A stretch of DNA of 64,000 nt from Struthio camelus (taxonomy: Eukaryota > Chordata > Aves > Struthioniformes > Struthionidae), in NCBI RefSeq assembly GCF_040807025.1, contig NC_090952.1, positions 29,137,068 to 29,201,067 on the forward strand, given 5' to 3'. The notes under the pieces are model-generated. The model ran no database searches. It was not told where the DNA came from and was given only the letters and a program-made list of their open reading frames with translations. Numbering within the stretch: the stretch's first letter is position 1; the number at the start of each line of letters is the position of its first letter. This document shows positions 15,101-29,400 of this stretch, in pieces. Made by a program: the position numbers and the translations under genes.

Positions 15101-17412
15101 CTTCTACTGACTTAAGCGTAGGGAACTGCTCCCTAACTGCCAGACCTAGAAGATTCCTCAGGAATCTTGGTTGAATACCAAGCTATGACAGTACGTGAGG
15201 GACCTGACCTTCCCAAGCTATTTATTGGTATCCGAGCACTTCGTAGGAGTCTTTACCTTCTTCCTGTATTGAAGGAGGATCCTGAGCTCTTTCCAAGCAC
15301 AGATTTTTAGCAGTTTTGGATAGTTGCATTTGGCATGTCACCATACCTTGCTAGCAGACAGAATTGTATGTCATCACATAAGTCTCTCATGGAGGCATGA
15401 GATAAATTAAAATAACTGTTTAAGAGAAGTCTACCTGAAAGCTATGTAGATGAACTGCAATTAAGATTTCTGACCAAGGCTCCTACAGGCTCTTCACTTG
15501 CATAAGAGGGCCCTTTCAAAGCCCACACAGATGTTCACTCAGGTAATTCTGTTCTGTCTCTCCAAATCATGCTCTGCAGATTTAACTAATCACATTTTGT
15601 CATGGCCAATTGCGTGGTGGTGCAATATATTACTAGGGAACGCCAGAGAGGAGCTTACTTAGCAGTAATAAAGCAACTTATTTCTGTGTCTTCAGAGCCT
15701 GTAGATCTCTTTCATGTGTTATAGCTACAAAGTACCCAATGCAACAGACAGATGACCTATTGAAAAGATTCTTTTCCTTCATATAAAGTAAGAATCTTAC
15801 AGAAGTCTAATTCAGCCCTGAAACTTATAGGATAATGCCCTGTGATAGTGAGTTCTGTGCTATAATCAGCCCAGAGTAATAACCTCTTTGTTAAGAGGTA
15901 ATTTGTTGCTTTTTCATTTCACAGAGTAAAATTTCTTTTCTCTTGATTTACGACAAAGCATACAAGGATCAGCTGACTCTCTTCCATTCATTTTAAATAA
16001 TTCATGTATCTCCACCCTAGAGAAAGCTGGGCAATTGCCTTCATCTTGTGTTTTAGATACAGACCCCAGAAACGTGCTGATGAATGTATGCAGACCCTCA
16101 GATGAGGTTCATCAGACTTTAAAATGCCTCATTTCCATCTCCCCAGAACTGTTCACTCAGCCATATGTTAAAGCATAACTTCCTGAGTGAACTTCCAATT
16201 AAATTAATTTGGGTAGAACATTCATATCCATAACTGCTTTCATAGGAGGTACATACAGACAAGTTTGTGCAATTAAGATGTGTTCTGATAGGGTTTAGTA
16301 TTAGAGTTGTTTTTAATCTAATTAAACAGAAAATTATAGCTCCATGGTTACCTTCTTGGTAGCAAGCAGTTTCTACACTTTCAGTTCTACTGACAAGCAC
16401 CATGGAGTCTGAATGGCTGTCACACCCTGGAAGTCTACATAGTGCTTGCTGGAACATGTGCCTTGCAATCACAGTCCAATTATACAGCAACACCATGACA
16501 GCACCTGGAAATGGTATTGGCTGAGTTAACAGGAAAGTCACAGAAGCCATGGCTTTTGGAGCTATTAAAAGGCTTCTTAACAGCAAAGAAAGAGCTCATA
16601 ACTTGTTGCATTGCTCTTAGCAAGGGGAATTATTAGCGACATGTTCATTTGCAGAGTCTCACTTGGGCTGAAACGACTGAGAACAAACTGCAGGCTGCCA
16701 AGCTTCCCTGAACATTTGTAAATAACACTAGTTTCTGCATGAAGTGAAAATAATCTAAAAGCAAGTGCCAGAATAAATATGTATGGCTTCCAGGTGAGCC
16801 AAGGAACACTCACTGTGTTTGCAAAGCAGTAAGGAGCATGTGAGAAAAATGCCTGATTATCCATACCGTACTGTGGAACAGAGCAAGAATTAGGTGAGTG
16901 AATAAACTTGGGGTTCATCAATCCACTCTAGATTTTAACCTTCCAATTTAAGTAATAGCTAGATGAGAACTGAGAGTTCTGAATTTGAGATTTCACACTG
17001 AATCTTCCAGCCTGTGAATCTCATTCACTCTTGAAATATCGAGAGTAGCACCCATAAGGAAGCCATTTCTGAGCTACAAATCTGGAATATCATTAAAAGC
17101 ATAATAATCACGATGATGATACCTTGAGGTAATTCATCACATACAAGGCTTCTCAGACTGGCAATCAGTTTTTCTAAAGGATTCCGGCTAGCTCTTCCAG
17201 CCTAATTCAGCTGAAGTTCTTTAAAGGCTGCCAAGAGAAAAACCAAGAGCCATAAGCTATTCCCTCACATAAAGCTTGCAACCATGTATTTAGACAGAGA
17301 GTAGGTGTGGAAGGAAGTGGATAGAGGAGGACTGGGCCCTTCCAGTTCTTCCGTTGCAGGAAGAAATGGAAGCCATTGTACTTTTTTTAATTAAAAAAAC
17401 AAACAAAAAAAA

Positions 17413-17433
17413 AACACTGCACACACACACACC
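17413..17433. repeat. A-rich and CA microsatellite
   Basis: A short A-rich stretch runs into a CA dinucleotide tract (ACACACACAC). Ordinary simple repeat in the gene-poor flank. Confidence 0.7.
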
Positions 17434-20400
17434 CCTTTGCTTCAAGATGTGCCTGAGCAGCAGGAGAGAAAAAAGGTTTTTCTGCTTAGGTATCAAGATT
17501 CACACTGAAAGCCAATAAGACTGCAGTGATCTCTGTACGAACATATTTAGGGTTTTTCCAGATATATTTTTCTTTCTCCTTTTCAGGGAGGGATTTATTT
17601 ATTAATAGACTTTCCAGAAAGCTATTCTGATTTTGTATCAATGGCTGCAGAAAGAGGACAATCCCAAAATTAAGTCACTGTAGGTTCCAGTTGTGGCCTA
17701 AACAGTTTACTACCTCTTTGAACTTGAGCAAGTGAGGTATTTGTTCTTTAGGCTAATTTTTAAGTCTGAAAAGAAATAACTATTTCTTTTGTTTACAGTT
17801 TATTTAGAGTGCTAGCACTTTATAATAATACATATTCTTACTCTGTAAGTTACAGATGACAGCAGGGATTGGCTAAATATCCTGGAAGGAAAAAAAACAA
17901 GAGCTGTTAGAAAGAACTTGTGTGAAGACTTTATTGATATTTATTTTTTTTAAACATCAATTTGTTACACCTTGTCAAAATTAAATGAAACATTCTGATA
18001 GCATCAAAACATATTTAGAAACTGAAAGAATAATTTCCATTTTTCATTGTGAAAACCTCTTGAAATAGAGGTCATAGTTTTGACATAAAACTCCCTCAGG
18101 TTTTTATGAAATCAAAACTGGAATGCATGTTTTGTTTTTATTGAAGCAAAACCTTTCAGTCAGGAAATGTGGGGGGGGGGGAGGGGTTGTGAAACCAAAA
18201 GGATCTTAAAAGCACGGCACGTCTTGAGAAGTGAAAAACGGTCCCTCTTGCTCAGCTTTAGACGTAGCTGTATTTGTAACAGCACGGCAGGGCAGAATTT
18301 GGAGACTTTTTACCCAAAATCTGCGCTGTCTTCATGCAGGATGAGCTATTCCCCACTGGACGTGGGATTGGGAGAAGCTCAAAGGACAATAAGGACTCCC
18401 CTTGCACGGTTATACAACTATTTTAATAAGATGTTGTGCTTATGTGAATTGGGCTGGTGCAAAAAGTGTGTATAAAAACATCTCTGCACGCATTTATAGA
18501 CGCAATGTTAAACATTTAGGACAAAGTGAAGATTAAACGAAACAACAGATCTCTCCCTAATAAGAATGATTTCTTTTGTACTGAAAAAGGGAAGCAGAAA
18601 GGAAGGTTTCTGAGGTCGCATGATACTTGTTACCTATTTATTGTATACTCACAAAATATTGATGAAAGAAGGCCAAAGAATATGAAGTTCATCACACTGA
18701 GTAGATAAGCCAGGACACTGCAGTACTTTCACTTAAACGTAATTCAGCTCACAATTCACGTATTTTTAAAGTCAATGTTTCTGTTACGCTCTGGGTTTTT
18801 TTTTTGATTTTAAACAAATTTAGAGTCTGCAGATTGGACTAGTCACAATCCCTCTGCTCAGTCTTGTTCAATACATTTTCTTTAACTTTTGAAAAGCCAG
18901 CTCAAGTTTAACTCCAAATCATTCAGTCCACTCTCTCCCATCTATGCCAATAGTAGAGTTCTATAAAATCACTTACATGTAAGCAACAAATTTGGATTGA
19001 CTAAAGTAACAAGAGGGAACACAGTAGCAGCATTTCTCCAGCAGCCTCTTCAGTATGTTATGTTCAACTTACCACCCGTCTATATTTTGCATTAAGCGGA
19101 CAAGAAAGCTCTTTACTGATAGAGTAAACCTGTTTCCTGTGGCACAATTGCTATTTTGGACACGGCTATTCGCAGAAGGGATGCACACATACAGAGGTGC
19201 GACTGTGCTTTTTTGGGGTCCTGAGTTTTGTCGTCATCTTGTTTGTTTCTCAAAGGAAATCAGCTTGATTTAAAGCAAAAGGCTGTTCTTTGCTTACCTC
19301 TGGAACGTAAGCTTTCATTTAAAGAAAATAACCCTTAAATACAAAAAAATAAGGGTGTAGACTAATTAGAGTAATTTAGGATCAATAAAATCAGCTTGAA
19401 TAAGGAAAGAACTAGCATTCAGAAGTAAAACTTAAATGCTTGACAAAGGAGCTGACTCAGATAAACAACCACCTCAATTTAATGTTACCATCCTAATGTT
19501 CATTCAATAATACTCTCAGTCAAACTCTGCCCAGTCATCACTTCGTTCGCATAGTCTTGTTCCAAGGAGGCCAGCATGCATTTTCATGGAGCACAGCCCC
19601 ATGCGTCACACCAGTTTTACTGTACTTATTCCATCTTGTAGAATGGTCCCAGATGCTTCATTCTGTTTACACTGGCCTGGTTCATAGCAAGAGATTACAA
19701 GAAATTTATTTGAATCAAAGCTGTAAAAAACATGAGCTTCATTTAAACTCAGCAGAGTTTAGCTGTAGAGTAGCAGAAGGCTTTTTTTTTTTTTAATATG
19801 GGGAGTCCCTGCGTAACCTGCTGTTCATATCCAAGTGCATCCACTTCATAGTACTGACAGATAGATCACCCAAAAAACAGACAGTTTGGTGATTACACCA
19901 AGCCCTCACTTGGACCAAAAAAGACAGCAAGAGCAGACAGCATGAATCAAGAATCAGCAAGGAAATATCCTCTTTTGAATTAGGTGAAAAAAACCCCACA
20001 CAACAAAGCACAACTCAGGTAGGCTTTAAAAGACACAGACTACAAAACAAAGACACACACAGGTATTTTCTTTCTGTCTGAACAGCTGCAGCAATGAATA
20101 TTCACTTAGGCATCAAGTACTGTTTATATGCCAATAGAGTTTACAATACTTCCTGAAACAAAAGTTGTGTCAGTTAGCAAAAGACACAAACTTTGCCAAA
20201 CCTTGTGCGCACACAGTTAGGTATAGAAACCTAGCTCTGCCCTCCAGGACCAAGCCCTTGGTGCTATACACTTCTGAAGGGGCTGAAAGCACTTTACAGA
20301 CAACCTGAAGATCTTGAAAAGAGCTGCCAATACAACAGCACTGCAAGTGCAGCACCCTGCACAGCTCCTCCAGAGGCCTCTGCATCTGCTGTAACTGTTC

Positions 20401-20887
20401 AGGCTGGCAGGAGACCCCTCAGTGTCCTGTGACAATTCCTGTCCAGAGAGAGCCAGCCCCTTCCATTCACCAGATGTCTGCCAGGTCTGTGCCAGATCGG
20501 ATCTCCCAGGGAAGATTACAGAACTTGGAAAACCTCAAAGGAGCAGCAGAAGAAAGGTATTTTCTGAGCCACTATCATTATTCTGGTGACTTAATTACAG
20601 CGCTAGAGGGAGCAATGATCTTGGTCAATAGTTTCCTCTATTGCCACTCACCAACCAACAATTCTTGTTGTAATCCTCCCTCGCCACTGAATTTCATCTC
20701 TTTCTAGTTCAGCTTTCTTGGTCAGTGGTGCTCTCATTTAATCCTAACACATTGTCATTCTAAAACTCCTCCTCCTCCTCTCAATCTGCATGGACAGGTA
20801 ACTACTTCTCTTGAATTTGCCACTGAAGGGCAAGAGAAGAGCACTATCACAGCTTTAAGAATTAGAACAGCAACACAATATGACTAC

Positions 20888-20965
20888 AGCACATCCAGGA
20901 AATGCAATTTCAAGAGCATATTTTGAAGCACATCCAGGAAATGCAATTTCAAGAGCATATTTTAA
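20888..20965. repeat. Tandem duplication of a 39-bp unit
   Basis: Two adjacent copies of a 39-bp unit beginning AGCACATCCAGGAAATGCAA occupy 20888-20926 and 20927-20965. They differ at about one position, so the duplication is recent or recently homogenised. It contains no gene. Confidence 0.9.
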
Positions 20966-23900
20966 AGTCCTCTACTGATAAGTGGAAGTTTAACAGGGAA
21001 TAAACTGAAGACCAGCTTTTAATTTTACTCACGTCCAACCTCTGATTGTGATCTTCAGATTGTCTTGTTTTGGCAGCTATTGTGCTTGAATTTCTTTCTC
21101 CAGGCAGTATGCATGCACACGGCTCAGCACTTACAACCTCTGCTGTAATTTGCTGTGCCAACAAAATTATAATCATTGTAAACAGTCCACATAGTGATTA
21201 TGCTTCACAAAGCAAGCTGCATGTTAAGCCACCCATTATTCAATTCAGAACCAAAGAATCCATTACACCTGAAAGGCATTAGAATCTTTTCTCTGACAAT
21301 TACCAGTGTTAAGTCTTTTTTTATGGTATGCCTCAGGTTAATTTGGCATTAACTGTTGTGTTTTGGTGGAGGGGGAACAAGATAGCATTTTGTGTTTCCA
21401 TGTGCAAATCCAAAAGGCACCCTACTTGCCTATCTTTCACATTTGTACCGTTAGTAGGCATATAAAAGAATTTCTCAGCTGGTAACACTGGCACTGACGT
21501 GGAATAGGGATGCAATTGTCTGCCAATTGAAGTAATGTCATGTTGATTATGCCCATTACTAAGCAACTTGACAGCACTAATAGAGAGCTTTTCATTTCAT
21601 CCTGCTGCAAACATCCAGCTGCTGCCATGTAATGAACAACTCAGTTTTGTAGTCGTTTAAGACATCCTGGAAAACTGTGGGTATCTTTAAATAGGCAAGT
21701 AGTCATCTAGGTAAACATCTGGAAAGTTTGTCAAGTCTAACGGGAGCCTAAGAAGGGTAATAATAAAACTGCAGAAAAAGAACGCTACCTTAAGTGAATA
21801 TAAGAGGAAAAATTAGCTTCTTTTTATGATTATCCTATGCAAAACTTGAGACACCAGTTCTTTCATGAAGGTAAAACTGTTCTGAACTCATACTGGCAGC
21901 ATGGACTAGACTTGATTATTTGATGCTATAGGAAACCTTTAAAAAAAAAAAAAAACACCCAGCACCAACAACAAGGATATGTGTATTTCTCCCCCTCTGC
22001 CCCCATGAGCTGAGCCACGCTAATAGATTATGTGAGCACTTTTAATCCTCTTCAGTGTGTATTATTTTGAACTACTTATCTTGAACCACTACAGAATACA
22101 GTTTGAGCTGAGCCAGTTTATTTTGCAACGGCAGAGTTGGTGGGAAAACTTACACGATCACCTGCTTCAGCTCAGCATGGGAGCACCTTAAACCTCTGCT
22201 ACCATTCCCAGAAAGATCACCCCTGTAGGTCACAGTAGGTCCCTCTGTGGGTTTAACCACTGTTGCCACCTAGGACACTGTTGAGACACCAACACATGGT
22301 CCACATGATTAAGGAAGGCTAGAAAGACACAAACACATAGTGTACAGCATTTTTAAAAGAGCAGAGAAACCATTAGGTGCTAGATTTAGCCTAACCTGTG
22401 CAGGAGCAGAGAGAAAGTGGAATACCATCCCAACGTCTACTTGCGGAGCAGCAGTGCACAGGCTCTGATCATGCCCCTCTAGCTCCCTTCTTAAGAAGGT
22501 GACTACTTGGTGGCCATATGTACATCAGGGATAAACACTGGCAAGGCCCTGTAGGATAGCCCTCAGATAGCAGGCTTGCTGCCAAAACAAACATTTGCTC
22601 ACAGGCTCCAGCTCACACTTATCAGAACTGTGAAATATCCTTCTTCCTCCACGTACTCCCACTGGCTGGTATAGCCAACTTCAGCTGTGAAGTTCTTCAT
22701 AAACTGTCCTTTGTTATAGTCTGTTGCAACAAAGTTTCAGCAGAATGATCAGTTTTGTTCGAAGTATTTCCACAGAGTTTTCTCAGTATGGGGTGGAATT
22801 CCTCAGCAGAGGACACAGTCCTCTCCAACACAGCCATTCAGCTGAGGCCTCCTCTAGATTGTGGATTCAAGAGTACCCTAACTACCAAAGCTGGAGAGCA
22901 AGCCTCTCTGGTTCGTGTTCCTCTTAGCCCAAACAACGATGTTATACTGGAGGAACTCTGAGAGCCTCCTATTTAAAGGATTTGTACAAATTTAAGAGAT
23001 CCAGTTCTAGTCCCTACGTCTTCCTGTTATTGAATCAGTACTGAAAACCAGGTTTGCAGTATTCCAGCTCAGCACCCTAGATGCCGACTGAGGAACTGAA
23101 GAAGGGGGGTTTCCCCTCTTTCTTCTCTCTTGAAGAATACATTTAAAATGACTCCCTTATCTTAATGTCACTTGAGAACGTTTTTTTGGTCTGTTTTTTT
23201 CCCCACAAACCAAGGCAGCGGGGGCAGGGGAAAGGGGAGGTTTCCTGTCCAGTTCTTAGTTGTGACGACATAGTGGCTTCTAATGTTCACCCAGAGTTGT
23301 AGAGCTTGATCTCTGGTTTGCAACAGCAGCTGAACCAGGGCTGACAATGAGCAAAGAGCACCCATGCTCAGAGCGTTCAGCAGCCCTCCAGCTCCTCACC
23401 AGGCTTAATGAAGTCTAATGAAAGGAAATTAACGAGCTTTCTCCCCCCTGTCAAAGGAAAGGGGAGCTGGGAATATGTAGGACCCCAATATGAATTGAAC
23501 ATGATTGAGTATGTTATAACTATTGTTCTGAATAAAACAGAGCTGATATATCTAAATAGCCTACAGCACTCCCCTGTCATTAGAGCCATTTAGCTGGCTC
23601 TGCTTTAATTGCCTTTGAAAGCCACCCAGAAAGGATTTATTTTCTGCCCTTTCCAATTTAAAACCAGAGACTGAAATATAAAAGCACTAACCTGCGTCCA
23701 TTTAGATAATGGGATTCAGTGGGAGAGACAAGAAGGTCAGGAAACGCTTGGTGCCTAACGTACAGGGCAACGTGAACGTGATGTGTACGGACATAGCTGC
23801 ATACGGAGGATCGTCACCTCAGTCTGAGGGAAGAGCTTCAGAGCTCCAAGTTTAGTCACAGGCTACACAAGGCACCCCCAAGACACTGGCTCTTGGCAGG

Positions 23901-25039
23901 CACCTGTAACAGAGACTGAAGGTGGCAGGAGAGTGCTCAATCCTGACCCAGAGGAACCCTAGGAGCTGGAAGGAGGCACCACTACACCTTCCCCCTCCTA
24001 GGGCTGAGGAGAACAGGAGTCTCCTGGCTCCAGGCACACTCCCTCCAGCACTCAGCTCCTCTCTTCCGTGGGGACTATGATTAGCAGCAGAAGGTTCAGC
24101 AGATCGCAATGCTCCCTGAGCATTTGTCTAAGACAGGCACCTCCATCTCTAACGCTTTTCATTCTACTCTGCCTAAAAGGCAAGGGACCCCCTTTACATT
24201 CCTTCTTTACTGCAAGAATTCCCTCATCTCAGTCCTGCACAACCACATGCTTCACTGACTAAGGGTAAATTTGCTCTTTGCTGTTAAATTCCATTGAATC
24301 TCTAGCTTTCTCTCTCTCCACAGTTGAGAAATTTGCCTGTAGAAAACTGCAGTTGTACCATGGGAGGAGGAAGAACTCCATGTCTTTTTCTACTCCAAGT
24401 GTAAACTCACCTCACATACAATTGAGTCTTTGGCTTGGCTCACAGCAATAACTTGGAAACAGCTGAACTGTGGAGGTAACTTCAATAAAGTGTATTGGAA
24501 AACACAGAGCAAACCACATCACAGAACATCACAGGATCCTTCCTCCTATGGCACAAGGAATTGTATAGATGCTGTGGTACAGTACTTCACACTTACAGAA
24601 TGACAGGACCGATAACGCAGGGAAGCCATTAAGACACTGCAGCACATGCAAAAGCTTCATTTCCCAGTGCAAGGCACAGGACACCTGACACAAATACATT
24701 CCCTGGGGTATTTGAAAGCACAAGGATGTGTCAAGCAAGGGTAATGGTAAGGCACAGCTGTTATGGTTCTTGATGAAGCTCTCAGACACTGTGACATGTA
24801 CTGCCCTGAATTTATATCTGTCCAATCACTTGCAAAAAGAACAAAAAAACCCACAAAAGTGATCTAGGTCTAAATAAACATTTTCTCTCCTGTATTCTCA
24901 TTTGATTCACAAAAAAGCAAAGCTTATTTTCTCCCTTCACATTTAGTTTAAAGGCTCACAGTTCTACAGATCTGTTGGGAGAGAGTACCCAAATCAGCTC
25001 TGGCAGTGGAGCAAGACTGGAATCTGGTCTGAGAGTTCT

Positions 25040-25045
25040 TTTATT
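25040..25045 (-). terminator. HEPH: Candidate HEPH poly(A) signal
   Basis: AATAAA on the minus strand lies about 325 nt beyond the HEPH stop codon, a plausible length for a short 3' UTR. It is the nearest canonical hexamer I noticed on this strand. No transcript evidence is available, and the real 3' UTR may be longer. Confidence 0.4.
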
Positions 25046-25368
25046 GAGAAAAGCCAAGTAGAGTTTTCTGGAGAGAAGAAAATAGGAGAAATGTCTCCAC
25101 TCTTTCTTGGGGAAGAAGAACGTTTTAGGAGAACCTTTTTACTTCTGTTACTTTTCTTCAGTTGGCTGAAAGAGTCCTCAGATCTCTCCGGGAGGGACCT
25201 TTTCTATACAGAGTGCTTAGGAAGATATATGAAGAGGTCAGGGCTCCAGCTTTCTTCCTTAGTTTCCTAGAAGTCTAGTGTGTGACTGAAATGATGCTCC
25301 AACATCTTGGTGGGGACAGCGATCTAGCCTCTGCTCCACGCACAGAGCCAGAAGTTCTTAGAGGGCTT

Positions 25369-25607
25369 TTATATCCCTTGATTCTTTTTAGACATGAGTT
25401 TGAACCCGTCATCCAAGATAGACCTCCGATTGCGCCTTAACCTCCTTTGCTTCTCGAGATAGATGACCACTCCCAGGAGGAAGCTGGCAACCAGGAAGAG
25501 CACCATTCCTGCAACGGCTAGAATGATGACTGCAGCTTCTACCTGCCCTGGAGCCAACTTAGCTCCAAATAGCATGACTTTCTGGGACTCATCCTCAGGT
25601 AGCGTCT
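25369..25607 (-). CDS. HEPH: HEPH coding exon 20: membrane anchor, cytosolic tail and stop
   Basis: Residues 1076-1154 and TAA stop. An acidic TLPEDESQ stalk leads to a hydrophobic helix (about residues 1100-1126), then the basic tail [20 protein letters not shown], strongly conserved in hephaestin. Acceptor TTCTCTCAG. The last residues, SKKNQGI, appear longer than the mammalian end. Confidence 0.95.
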
Positions 25608-26420
25608 CTGAGAGAAAACAAAAAGTAACAATGAGAGCTAGAAGTACCATAACTGAAAGGAAATATGAAGAAAAGGGGTAAAAGAAAGACTTAAAGCAAT
25701 CAAAGTAAGCCAAAGCAGACCCAACCGTTGTCCATTCAGCAGACCCTCATCCCTCAGGTCATACAAGAATTTGCAGATTAAATGGTTCTTTCCCTTTCTC
25801 TAGTCCACTCCATCCCACCACCTCACTGTGTCTCACAGCTATTCAGTCCTATCAGCTAACCACTGCTATCCCAATTCACACAGGAGGTGATCTGAGGTTA
25901 TCTGGGGATTCAGTAGCTGAGCTAGGAACAGTACAGAAGAACTGAGATGAGAACATGTGTCAGGATTGGGGCTGCTGCAAGCTCCTCACTCTGCTTATAA
26001 GCTCATGCTGAATGTGGCTTCTCCTCTTGTCCCATACCATCGTTTTTCAGAAAGTACTTGCTCAGTCATGCCTGTGGTGAGATCTTGAGCTCCTTTATGC
26101 TTCCATGGCAAGGGAGCAGAATCCTTTTGATAAGGGTGACTATTTGCATGAATAACAACTGTCAATTAAGGCTTTTCACCTGGTGAACACACAGAGTGAT
26201 GCTCGAGTCTAGTATAAAAAAGAATTACTTAATATTGTCACTGCTGCTCTGACGCATTTCCTACTCCTCTTTAGTCTCATTCTGAGTGAGGAAAACATTG
26301 TTGAGAATGCAATAAATATGCAAAGCCAGTAGAAAAAGACTGAAGAGTTGTAGATAGATGTCTATATTTTCAGCCAGTCTAAGCTGGCTCTGAAATCAGC
26401 TCAGCTGGGTCTATTCACAC

Positions 26421-26458
<38 letters not shown>

Positions 26459-29400
26459 GCGGAAGAAATCACCACCACACTCTACTCACTTTTACCTCGA
26501 GGAAATTTTAGAAGAATCTTATCTACTACTCCCCTTCTCCCTGGTCCTGCTGAATCAAATGTTGTCTCATATCTGTTCTTTAAATACTTTTAAGACCTGC
26601 AACACATGTTCAGGCTATTTTCTTGGGAGAAGAACAGATTAGAAAGCAGATGTGTTTGTTTCCATATTGATACTTCCCTTCAGATAGTAACGGTATGTCC
26701 GAAAATTCTCTAAACTATATAGCCACTGATAGTCCAAGAGCTGAGGATAACGGATCGAAGGGGCACCTTGGGTTTTGATTGAAAGGGATGAGAAAAAAAA
26801 TCATCCCCTTTGCAAGATCATCCTGTAAACTCTGCAACTCTTTGAAACTCTACAAGTTTTTAAACTTACACTCTCCTCTGAAGAGGAATCCAAACATAGC
26901 GGGTAAAACAGGATGCAAGGCCACTAAACTTTCTGGCTTAACAAGGCACAAGCCTAACTTTCTTACTTTTACCATCGGAGCAGAGATATTTAGGGGATAG
27001 ATGGACAAACTTACCTGGAACCCCCCGCTGTTATCCACCATTGGCCAAGCCTAAGACTAACAAGGCCTCTGCATTTATGCTCTGCCCAGCCTGACTGAAG
27101 AGAGGTTATTCGAAATAACAAAGGAAACAGGGTTCTTCATGCCCCTCCATTCTCCCTGTACAAATCTAAATCTCTGTACTGGTAAAGAATAGCCCATCTA
27201 CCTTCCTCCTTTCCCTCACATACACCCACCTACACATTATTTAGCAGTGCAATGTACACCATACCTTCATTGTAGTTTATGACTTCAGGTGCTGGCTCTG
27301 AAAGGAAACAAGAAGGGGGTGACAAAGTGTTGGGCTGAATAGGTAAACAGTCTAGAACACAGTACTTTTAGCACGGATCAGATCTGGACACAGAGTGGTT
27401 TTCCAGTGCTTGCAGTTTTATTTTCTCCTGTGGATGCTTTCACTCTCCCACATTAAATCAAGAGGGCTTTTGCATTATCTACTTCAAGAGCAGACTTACT
27501 CCCCTTGCACAATCCTCTACAGCCTTTGAAAGAAGAGCATGAGCGTCACTCGCCTTCCAGCACCTTCCAGTATTTCCTGGTGAGATTAGAAGCCTTAGGA
27601 TGCGCATTTAGATCATAGGTAATATTTTAGTAAGCACAATTACTAGCTGATGGCTGAACAGTGCTTCCCAAACACAAGCTAAAATAAACCTCATAATAAT
27701 ACCCTAGGCAATAGAAACTCCTGAAAACAAGTTGTTATTAACTCCAGCTGCAGCTATTACAACTTTCAAAGGGAACATGTTAAATTACTAGTACTTAAGT
27801 AATTATCTGCCCAATTAACTGGCTATTTATGGTACCTAAAGGACTTTAAGTGTCATGTAAACACTCAGAATTTAGCAGCAGTAGTAGAAAAAGCACTGAC
27901 AGATGTTCATGGTAACAATTGGTGCTCACTCCCTACCTGGTTTGGGCAAGACTTTGAAGAGTATCTCCATGCCAGCATGAATATGATCAGATACGTGACA
28001 ATGAAGCAGCCATGTCCCAGGGTTCCCAGCCAACATCTCCACCATTTCAAAGGTCCCAGGGAATACATCCACAACATCTGCTCTGTAGCCTCTGCCGTTC
28101 TGTCGAAGCAATGGGAGGCTGTTAGTATGCAGCACTCTATGCATCTTTTAAGAAATCTGTCTAGAGCAGTGAAGATCTCTATTAGTGTCACTAGAGATTT
28201 CTGCAGTATTACTACAGTTTATACAAGCTTTACAAAAGATTTCAAAGAGCAGCTCCAGGGCTGCAGCTGGGAAAGTAAATATAATCTGGTAATGCCTGAT
28301 CCTACGAAGGGTTAGCTACATGCATCAGCACAATATTGTGTAAAATCACATCCTTTTCCTCATTTGGTGAATTAGACGATTGCTGTGTATTCATTCAAGG
28401 AGTTCAAGTCAACTACAGTCGAGCAAAAGCGATGATACCTGTGATCGGTCTCTGCTTTATAAGCAGCAGGATATTCTTACCCTGTATGTGAAGGTCTCAG
28501 CATGAAAATGGACTGTGTGCACATCAATCTCCTGACCCATTCCCAGCAGGTACCAGTTCACCCACTCTCCTTGGAACATGGTCAATCCGGGCAAGTTTGC
28601 ATAGAGTCTCCCATTGATTGCTGTGCAATAAATAACATTGAGACAGAAATGGCTGTTATTGAAATGGCAAAGATGCTGCACTGTCTCAGTGGAAGAACAG
28701 GCATGGCGAGTTAGATGTCTCAAAGCTCAACTAGAAGCCAATGCATCAACTTTTAGCGTCCCCCATATGAGTCCCCAAAAGGGCTGGCAATCCCTCCAGC
28801 TCAACTACCTATCTAATTCTCAGTGGAGACAACAGATAGGTAAGTGACTTGCCTCCAGGGCCATACTATAGCTTAGCTCAGATAAATCTCAGACTCTGCT
28901 TCTTTCTGAAAATCTGAAGTCAGAGATGGTTGCTTCTAGAAGCCAGGATGTGTAAATATGCCTTCTTGGCCCAATGCTAGGTGCATATGTGTAAGTGTGT
29001 ATACATATATGTGTGCATGTATATATGCATATATATACAGATACACACACGAACCTTTGATCCATTTACTTACTGAACAAGGAAAAAGTGTAAATCCTGC
29101 CAAGAGGCAACTCTGTCATTCTATATGTCTCATGCTGGCTGTATACATTACATGCTGATCCTTTGTAAAATCACTACATGGTGAGACTTTGTTGCATAAT
29201 TAGCACAGCAAGGAGGAAAACTGCTTTGACGGCAAATGCAGGAAAGAAACAAAAACAGCGACCGAGCTGAGTGATATGGCACACATGGAAACCTCCATGC
29301 TCAGATGACAGAGAAGGGAATAAGATGGAAAGAGACATGATCTGAGGACAGGAACCATCTGTGTTTTAATCCTAGCTCTACCATAGGCGCATTCTGTAGA

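Larger units (their letters stand above)
1..25000. other. Gene-poor flank downstream of HEPH
   Basis: No supported gene is seen in this 25 kb. Open frames on both strands are short (the longest are about 155-163 codons), lack recognisable domain motifs and are not bounded by splice signals in a consistent phase. Base composition is ordinary AT-rich avian non-coding DNA. Small structures present are a 22-bp palindrome (12167-12188), a 39-bp tandem duplication (20888-20965), a G run near 18172 and a CA tract near 17421. Non-coding exons, enhancers or lncRNAs cannot be excluded from sequence alone. Confidence 0.6.

Noticed and set aside
24900-25368. Iron-responsive element in the HEPH 3' UTR
   Set aside because: I looked for a CAGTGN loop with flanking stem on the minus strand and saw none convincing.
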